Assembly (NCBI RefSeq): GCF_019396345.1
Contig: NZ_JAHKRM010000025.1
Coordinates: 146,189 to 210,188, forward strand
Reading direction: 5' to 3'
Length of the DNA: 64,000 nucleotides
From: Nonomuraea guangzhouensis
Lineage (GTDB): Bacteria > Actinomycetota > Actinomycetes > Streptosporangiales > Streptosporangiaceae
Made by a program: the position numbers and the translations under genes. Shown piece after piece: positions 59,122 through 64,000 of the stretch (its first letter is position 1; each line of letters starts with the position of its first letter). The notes beneath the pieces were generated by a model. The model saw nothing but the letters and a program-made list of their open reading frames with translations, did no database searches and had not been told where the DNA came from.

Positions 59122-61677
59122 ATGGTATTCACCCGCTCGAACCTCGCGTGGGCCGCGCTCGGCCCGGTCGCCGGGCTGGCGCTCATCGCGCTGATGCAGT
59201 CCGGAGCGATCCCGGCCTACCAGGCCTATTCGGTCGCGCTCGCCGCGGTCTACGCGATCGTGGTCCTCTCGGTCGGCCTCCTGGCCGGCTGGTCGGGGGT
59301 GTGGTCCGTGGGTCACCCAGCGTTCGTCGCGGTGGGCGCCTACTTCGCGGCCTACGGCGGTGCGCATCAGTGGCCGCTGGAGTGGGTGATCGTGGGGGCG
59401 ATCACGTCATGCGCGCTGATGGGCGCGTTCCTCGGGTACGCCGGCGCCAGGTTCTCGGTGCTCTACATCGCCCTGCTGACGTTGGCGTTCAGCCTGGTGT
59501 CCCTGGAGGTGATCAACCGGTGGACCAGTGTGACCGGCGGCGACCAGGGCGTGGCGGTGTCCCCCCTGGACAGCGCGCTCGGCCTGGGCACGGTCCCGAG
59601 CGGCGGTAGCGAGGCCCAGTATCTCGCGGTCCTCGTGGCGGGCGTGGTGTTCGCGATCGCGGTCTTCGCCAAGTCGAGCGCGCTGCGCATGCGGCTGGTC
59701 GCCGCGAAGGCACACCCGCTGGTCGCCCGTTCCGTGGGCATCGTGCCCGAGGCGCAGACCGCTCTGTCGTTCGCGGTCAGCGCGGCGTTCACCGGCTTGG
59801 CCGGCGTGCTGCTGGGCCTGATCACCGGCTTCGTCAGCCCTGATACGTTCTCGCTGAACTTCGGTGTCACCATCATCGCGGCCTGCGTGCTCGGTGGCGT
59901 CGGCTCGGTGTTCGGCGCCGTGGTGGGCGGGGTCTACCTGGCGTGGGTTCCGGCGGCGGCAGACGCCGTGTCGGTGCCGCAGCCGGTGGTGCAGGGCGTC
60001 CTGCTGATCACCGCGCTGATCTTCCTCCCCGGTGGAGTGGTCCCGTTCCTGGGCTCGCTGGTACGAAGGGCGCTGGGCAGGCGAGGCCCCGGCCTTCTCG
60101 ACGGCGAGCATCACGTCAGCGCGACCGTCGACGACAACGGGGACGGCGCTCCCGTCACCTCGGCGAGGGACCGGCCGGCCGCGGACGACGCGGCGCCGTT
60201 GCTGGTCGTCGATGGCCTGTCGGTGCGATTCGGCGGTCTGAACGCCCTTGAAAGCGCGTCGCTCGACGTACGGCCCGGCGAGGTGCTCGCCATCATCGGC
60301 CCGAACGGCGCCGGCAAGACCACGCTGCTCAACGCCGTCTCCGGGCTCATCGGTGGCGCGCGGATCACCGGAGCGGTCGACTACGCGGGTGTGAAGCTGA
60401 TGGGGACGAGGGCCACCGCCCGGCGCAGGCTGGGCATCGCCCGCACCTTCCAGCACGCGGAGACCTTCTCGGAGCTCACGGTCGCGGAGAACGTGCTGTG
60501 CACGAAGCGCTGGGCCGGCACGGCGGACCGCGCGCGGGCCGATGAGCTGCTCGCCCGCACCGGGCTGGCCGACGTGGCCGACCGCTATCCGGCCGAACTG
60601 CCGTTCGGGCTGCAGAAACGCCTGGACCTCGCGCGGGCGATCGCCGAGGAGCCGAGGCTGCTGATCCTGGACGAGCCGTTCGGCGGCCTGGACGCGACAG
60701 AGCGTCAACTGGCCGCCCAGCAGATCGTCCGTCTGCGTGCGCAGGGCGCCGCCGTCGTGATCATCGATCACGTCCTGGACGACCTGTTCGCCGTCGCCGA
60801 CCGGGTGGTCGCCTTCGACTTCGGCAAGCCGATCGGTTCCGGCGAGCCGGGCACCATTCTGACGGACCCGCAGGTGCGGTCGTCGTACCTCGGCCTGATC
60901 GCCACACGCGCCGAGTTGCCGGCCCGCGCCGGCGAGAGCGTCGCCGTCGCCCTGCGCGACGTCAGCCACCACTACGGCGGTGTCGCCGCCCTGCACGACA
61001 TCCACCTGGACATCGGCAAGGGCGCGGTCATCGGTGTCGTCGGAGCGAACGGCGCGGGCAAGAGCACGCTCGGCAAGATCATTCATGGCTCGCTGCGCCC
61101 GTCGTCGGGGCAGGTGCGGATCGGCGAGCCCGGTGCGCGCCCGGTCCGCAGCAGCCTGGTCCCCGAAGGCCGTGCCCTCTTCAAGACCCTGTCGTTGCGG
61201 GAGAACCTCGAAGTGGCCGGTTACGCCGTGGGCGTCCAGGGATCGGCCCTGCGCACCCGCCTCGACGAGACCGCCGAATGGCTGCCGGAGCGGCTCCGCG
61301 CCCGCCTCTCGGTGGCCGCGGCCGGGCTGAGCGGAGGCGAGCAGCAGATCCTGGCCGTCGCACGGGCCCTGATGGCCCGGCCGGATGTGCTGATCCTCGA
61401 CGAGCCCGCGCTGGGGCTGGCGCCGGCCCTGGTCGACGAGGTCTACGCCCGGATCAACCAGCTCGCCCGCGACGGGATGACGATCGTGCTCCTGGAGCAG
61501 CTGCTCAGCCGGGCGCTCACCTCCTGCCATGAGGTGGTGGTGCTGCACGAGGGCCGGGTGGCCGCCCGCGGGGACGCGTCGGACCCCCTGTTCGCCGAGA
61601 CCGCGGAGCTGGCCTACTTCGGTGGGGAGGCCGCGACCTTGCTCAAGCTACGCGACGTCAACGAACTGGAGGCCTGA
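59122..61677 (+). CDS. LivM-LivG-LivF fusion: permease plus two ATPase domains
   Basis: 851 residues. Residues 1-315 are a LivM permease (LLAGWSGVWSVGHPAFVAVGAYFAAY; FGVTIIAACVLGGVGSVFGAVVGG). After a charged linker (about 316-350) comes ATPase 1: Walker A GPNGAGKTT (near 392), a degenerate signature LPFGLQKRL instead of LSxGQ, Walker B LLILDEPFGGLD. ATPase 2 begins near 605: Walker A GANGAGKST, signature LSGGEQQ, Walker B VLILDEPALGLAP. LivM-LivG fusions are known; having both ATPases on the permease is uncommon. With LivH this gives a two-protein transporter; no binding protein is in the window. AGGAG precedes the ATG. Confidence 0.93.
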   Translation: MVFTRSNLAWAALGPVAGLALIALMQSGAIPAYQAYSVALAAVYAIVVLSVGLLAGWSGVWSVGHPAFVAVGAYFAAYGGAHQWPLEWVIVGAITSCALMGAFLGYAGARFSVLYIALLTLAFSLVSLEVINRWTSVTGGDQGVAVSPLDSALGLGTVPSGGSEAQYLAVLVAGVVFAIAVFAKSSALRMRLVAAKAHPLVARSVGIVPEAQTALSFAVSAAFTGLAGVLLGLITGFVSPDTFSLNFGVTIIAACVLGGVGSVFGAVVGGVYLAWVPAAADAVSVPQPVVQGVLLITALIFLPGGVVPFLGSLVRRALGRRGPGLLDGEHHVSATVDDNGDGAPVTSARDRPAADDAAPLLVVDGLSVRFGGLNALESASLDVRPGEVLAIIGPNGAGKTTLLNAVSGLIGGARITGAVDYAGVKLMGTRATARRRLGIARTFQHAETFSELTVAENVLCTKRWAGTADRARADELLARTGLADVADRYPAELPFGLQKRLDLARAIAEEPRLLILDEPFGGLDATERQLAAQQIVRLRAQGAAVVIIDHVLDDLFAVADRVVAFDFGKPIGSGEPGTILTDPQVRSSYLGLIATRAELPARAGESVAVALRDVSHHYGGVAALHDIHLDIGKGAVIGVVGANGAGKSTLGKIIHGSLRPSSGQVRIGEPGARPVRSSLVPEGRALFKTLSLRENLEVAGYAVGVQGSALRTRLDETAEWLPERLRARLSVAAAGLSGGEQQILAVARALMARPDVLILDEPALGLAPALVDEVYARINQLARDGMTIVLLEQLLSRALTSCHEVVVLHEGRVAARGDASDPLFAETAELAYFGGEAATLLKLRDVNELEA

Positions 61678-62801
61678 TGCTCGACGTCGATCCGGCGCTG
61701 CTCGGCGACACCGATGAACGCAAGCAACTACGGGAGGTCCTGCGCGACTTCTTCACCGAGGCCGCCGCGTCGCAGGACGTACGCGAGCACCTGACGACCG
61801 GCCGCGGACACGACCCGGCACTGTGGGCGCGGATGGCCACCGAACTGGGCGTCCAGGGGCTGGTGATACCGGAGGAGTACGGCGGGTCGGGCTTCTCGTT
61901 CGCGGAGCTCGCGGTGGTCTTCGAGGAGGCCGGGCGGGCGCTGCTGTGCGCCCCCTTGCTCTCCACCACCGTGCTCGCGACCTACGCCCTGTTGCTCAGT
62001 GGAGATCGCGAAGCCTGCGCCCGCTACCTTCCCGGCATCGCCGAGGGCACCCTCACCGCGACGGTCGCGGGCTTCGACGAGGGTGGCGGCGGGCTACGGG
62101 CCACGCCGGGAAAGGGCGGGTGGGTCGGCAGCGGGGCGGCCGACTTCGTGCTCGACGGGTGCGGAGCCGACCTGATCCTCGTCGCGGCGCGGACCGCCGA
62201 TGGGGCCGGTCTTTTCGCGTGCGAGCGTGGCGCGGAAGGCCTCACCCGGACGGCCCGGACCGTTCTGGACGGTACCCGTCCCCAGGCTCTGGTCACCTTC
62301 GCGGACACCCCGTTCACGCAGATCGGGCAGCCGGGGAGCGCCGTCGCGATCACCGGGCGGGTGCTCGACATCGGGCGCGCCGCGCTGGCCGCCGAGCAGG
62401 TCGGCGGGAGCGCGCACGCGCTCGACGCGACCGTGTCGTACGTGCTGCAACGCCGTCAGTTCGGCCGGCAGATCGGCTCGTTTCAGGCGATCAAGCATCG
62501 GCTGGCCGACCTGCTGGTCGAGATCGAGGCGGCGCGTTCGGCCGCCGTCTACGCGGTGGCCTGCGTCACAGCTTCGGCCGAGCACCTGCCGGTGGCGGCG
62601 AGCACGGCGAAGGTGGTCTGTTCCGGCGTGTACCGCCAGGCCACCGCCGAATACGTGCAGTTGCACGGAGGCATCGGCTTCACCTGGGAGCACCCCGCCC
62701 ACCTCTATCTGCGTCGCGCTCGTGCGGCGGAGGTTCTGTTCGGCACGGCCGACGACCACCGGGCACGCCTGGGCGGCCTGCTCGGTTTCACCGTGGCCTG
62801 A
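61677..62801 (+). CDS. Acyl-CoA dehydrogenase
   Basis: 374 residues; the ATG shares one base with the previous stop (TGATG). An N-terminal helical domain (LWARMATELGVQGLVIPEEYGGSGFSFAELAVVFEEAGRALL), a middle beta domain, and a C-terminal helical domain with LQRRQFGRQIGSFQAIKHRLADLLVEIEAARSA and YVQLHGGIGFTWEHPAHLYLRRA fit the FadE type. The catalytic base position is uncertain. It introduces the alpha-beta double bond of an acyl-CoA, using FAD. Its coupling to a transporter suggests it processes the imported acid. Confidence 0.9.
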   Translation: MLDVDPALLGDTDERKQLREVLRDFFTEAAASQDVREHLTTGRGHDPALWARMATELGVQGLVIPEEYGGSGFSFAELAVVFEEAGRALLCAPLLSTTVLATYALLLSGDREACARYLPGIAEGTLTATVAGFDEGGGGLRATPGKGGWVGSGAADFVLDGCGADLILVAARTADGAGLFACERGAEGLTRTARTVLDGTRPQALVTFADTPFTQIGQPGSAVAITGRVLDIGRAALAAEQVGGSAHALDATVSYVLQRRQFGRQIGSFQAIKHRLADLLVEIEAARSAAVYAVACVTASAEHLPVAASTAKVVCSGVYRQATAEYVQLHGGIGFTWEHPAHLYLRRARAAEVLFGTADDHRARLGGLLGFTVA

Positions 62802-62844
62802 CATGCCCGATGCCAACCCTTGACAGGGCCGTACCGGGCCGCTG

Positions 62845-62870
62845 AAACTGTACTGAATTCAGTTTAGTTT
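62845..62870. promoter_or_regulatory. 26-bp nested dyad operator ahead of the crotonase gene
   Basis: The core ACTGAATTCAGT (62852-62863) is perfectly palindromic. It is flanked symmetrically by AAACT (62845-62849) and AGTTT (62866-62870), giving a 26-bp dyad with only the two 2-base gaps unmatched. It ends immediately before AGGAGG of the next gene. The form suits a TetR-family acyl-CoA-responsive regulator. The regulator gene is not in the window. Confidence 0.7.
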
Positions 62871-62880
62871 AGGAGGAACA

Positions 62881-63669
62881 GTGACGGTAGAGGACGAGAT
62901 CCAGTTCGAGCGCGATGGCAACGTCGCGCGAGTGTGGCTCAACCGCCCGTGGAAGAAGAACTGCGTAACCCTGCCGATTCTCAAGCGGCTCGACGAGATC
63001 ATCACCGAGGTCGACGCCGACCCAGAACTGCGCGTCCTGGTGCTGCGCGGCCGGGGTGGCACGTTCTGCTCGGGCTTCGATCTCGACGAGCTGCAGGCCG
63101 ACTACATCGGCAGCAGCACGGCCATGGACGTGGCGGTCATCTCGGCGAAGGTCTGCGACCGGCTGTACTCGATGAGCACCCCCTCCGTGGCGGTGCTGGA
63201 GGGTCATGTCACGGCCGGCGGCTTCGAGCTGATGATCTCCTGTGACTTCGCGATCGCCGCGGACGATGCCAAGATCGGTGACTTTCACATCCGCCGGGCG
63301 CTGTTCGGCGGGGCGGGGCCGATCTACCGGGTGCCTCGCATGATCGGCATTCGCAAGACCAAGGAGCTGATGCTCACCGGCAAGCTGCTGTCCGGTGCCG
63401 AGGCGGTCGACTTCGACCTGATCAACAAGTCGGCGCCCGCGGAGGAGCTCGATGCCACGGTCGAGGAGTTCATCAGCCACCTGACCGACAAGAGCCCCTT
63501 CCAGATGCGGATCACGAAGATGACCATCGACCGCAGCCTGGAGGCCGACATCCAGTCGCTGATGGTGATGGAGCACCTGGCCGTCGGGGTGACGCTCAAC
63601 TCCCAGGACGCCGCCGAAGGCGTGGCCGCGTTCCTGGAGAAGCGCGAGCCGAAGTGGAAGGGTCGCTGA
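62881..63669 (+). CDS. Enoyl-CoA hydratase / isomerase (crotonase) family protein
   Basis: 262 residues from a GTG with AGGAGG 4 bases upstream. The crotonase oxyanion-hole segments are GRGGTFCSGFDLDEL and EGHVTAGGFELMISCDFAIAADDAKIG. The usual catalytic Glu region reads HIRRALFGGAGPIYRVPRMIG, where the second Glu is not obvious, so the reaction could be isomerase- or hydrolase-like. It has its own dyad operator but is co-oriented with the acyl-CoA dehydrogenase, 79 bases upstream. Confidence 0.88.
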   Translation: MTVEDEIQFERDGNVARVWLNRPWKKNCVTLPILKRLDEIITEVDADPELRVLVLRGRGGTFCSGFDLDELQADYIGSSTAMDVAVISAKVCDRLYSMSTPSVAVLEGHVTAGGFELMISCDFAIAADDAKIGDFHIRRALFGGAGPIYRVPRMIGIRKTKELMLTGKLLSGAEAVDFDLINKSAPAEELDATVEEFISHLTDKSPFQMRITKMTIDRSLEADIQSLMVMEHLAVGVTLNSQDAAEGVAAFLEKREPKWKGR

Positions 63670-63672
63670 CCG

Positions 63673-64000
63673 GTGTCGGCGCATCAGGCCACTGGTCTGC
63701 GAGGTTCCCGGTGCGAGGCGTGCGCGGTGACGGTCTACCCGGCTGACGGCGCCTGTCCGCGCTGCGGTCAGGCGGCCTCTCCGGTGACGCTGTCCTCGGC
63801 TGGGGAGCTGTGGACCTGGACGGTTCAGCGGTTCGCTCCGAAATCACCCCCGTTCGTGCCGCCGCAGGACGGCTTCCGGCCGTTCGCGCTGGGTTACGTG
63901 GAACTGCCGGAAGGCGTCCGCGTCGCGGCGGTGCTCGACATCGACGACCTCGGCTCGATCCGGATCGGCATGCCGCTGCGGATCGAGCCGGCCACCCGAG
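63673..64000 (+). CDS. DUF35 zinc-ribbon/OB-fold protein, C-terminus outside the window
   Basis: 109 codons are visible, starting at a GTG three bases after the crotonase stop. The sequence has a rubredoxin-like zinc ribbon, RCEACAVTVYPADGACPRCGQ (C-x2-C-x(n)-C-x2-C), followed by an OB-like fold with FRPFALGYVELPEGVRVAAVLD. DUF35 proteins partner thiolases or heterodimeric MaoC hydratases, binding acyl-CoA. A thiolase gene just beyond base 64000 would be the expected next member of this beta-oxidation operon. Confidence 0.85.
   Translation, partial: MSAHQATGLRGSRCEACAVTVYPADGACPRCGQAASPVTLSSAGELWTWTVQRFAPKSPPFVPPQDGFRPFALGYVELPEGVRVAAVLDIDDLGSIRIGMPLRIEPATR

Overview
The window is high-GC actinomycete chromosome. 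Codon third positions are G/C-rich, starts are often GTG or TTG, and many genes overlap by ATGA or GTGA. LacI/CebR-type sugar regulons, a class II DAHP synthase, a SigE-family ECF sigma factor, a c-di-AMP (ydaO) riboswitch ahead of a wall hydrolase and a DUF574 methyltransferase all fit Streptosporangiales or a relative such as Nonomuraea; that placement is inference. I see no tRNA, rRNA, insertion sequence, phage module or CRISPR array. It reads as ordinary, densely packed accessory-rich chromosome.

Layout. 1-8.8 kb: start of an ACT-domain gene; a self-sufficient CYP102-type P450-reductase with a divergent TetR and two tandem operators; a secreted streptogrisin-type protease; a FAD oxidoreductase; tandem repeats; an aldo/keto reductase divergent from an O-methyltransferase. 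8.8-17.3 kb: a TetR with a repeat-expanded C-terminus divergent from a four-helix membrane protein; an I36-type secreted protein interrupted by an amber codon, followed by a lipoprotein; a nucleotidyltransferase-like gene; a LacI regulator facing a GH43 glycosidase; an ECF sigma factor with its membrane partner; the first of two CxxC/WWNG mini-proteins. 17.3-25.8 kb: a secreted beta-helix protein and a maltose/maltodextrin locus (malEFG plus a GH13 enzyme, divergent from a second GH13 alpha-glucosidase). 25.9-31.8 kb: an orphan histidine kinase, a DUF574 methyltransferase, and dctA with a divergent DcuS/DcuR-like two-component system.

31.9-38.5 kb is a nonulosonate (sialic acid/Kdn) surface-polymer locus. 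One polypeptide carries CMP-nonulosonate synthetase, a KdsC-like HAD phosphatase and a NeuB synthase. It is followed by a GT2 glycosyltransferase and a polysialyltransferase-like protein, and is met by two convergent glycosyltransferase-like genes. 38.6-43.7 kb: two oxidoreductases, the riboswitch-controlled CHAP hydrolase, the second mini-protein, and a YCII (DGPF) protein with its ECF42-type sigma factor. 43.8-49.6 kb is a complete cellobiose regulon, cebEFG-bglC-cebR, with two perfect CebR boxes. 49.6-57.9 kb: aldose epimerase, APH-like kinase, secreted M64 peptidase, RskA-like anti-sigma factor, FAD hydroxylase and DAHP synthase. 58.2-64.0 kb: an import and beta-oxidation operon with a LivH permease, a LivM-LivG-LivF triple fusion, an acyl-CoA dehydrogenase, a crotonase and a DUF35 protein, carrying two related dyad operators.

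The least expected features are the three-enzyme nonulosonate fusion, the LivM-G-F fusion, the amber codon directly after a signal peptide, the pair of near-identical mini-proteins with similar leaders, and the repeated appearance of short degenerate tandem repeats that include the stop codon of the neighbouring gene.
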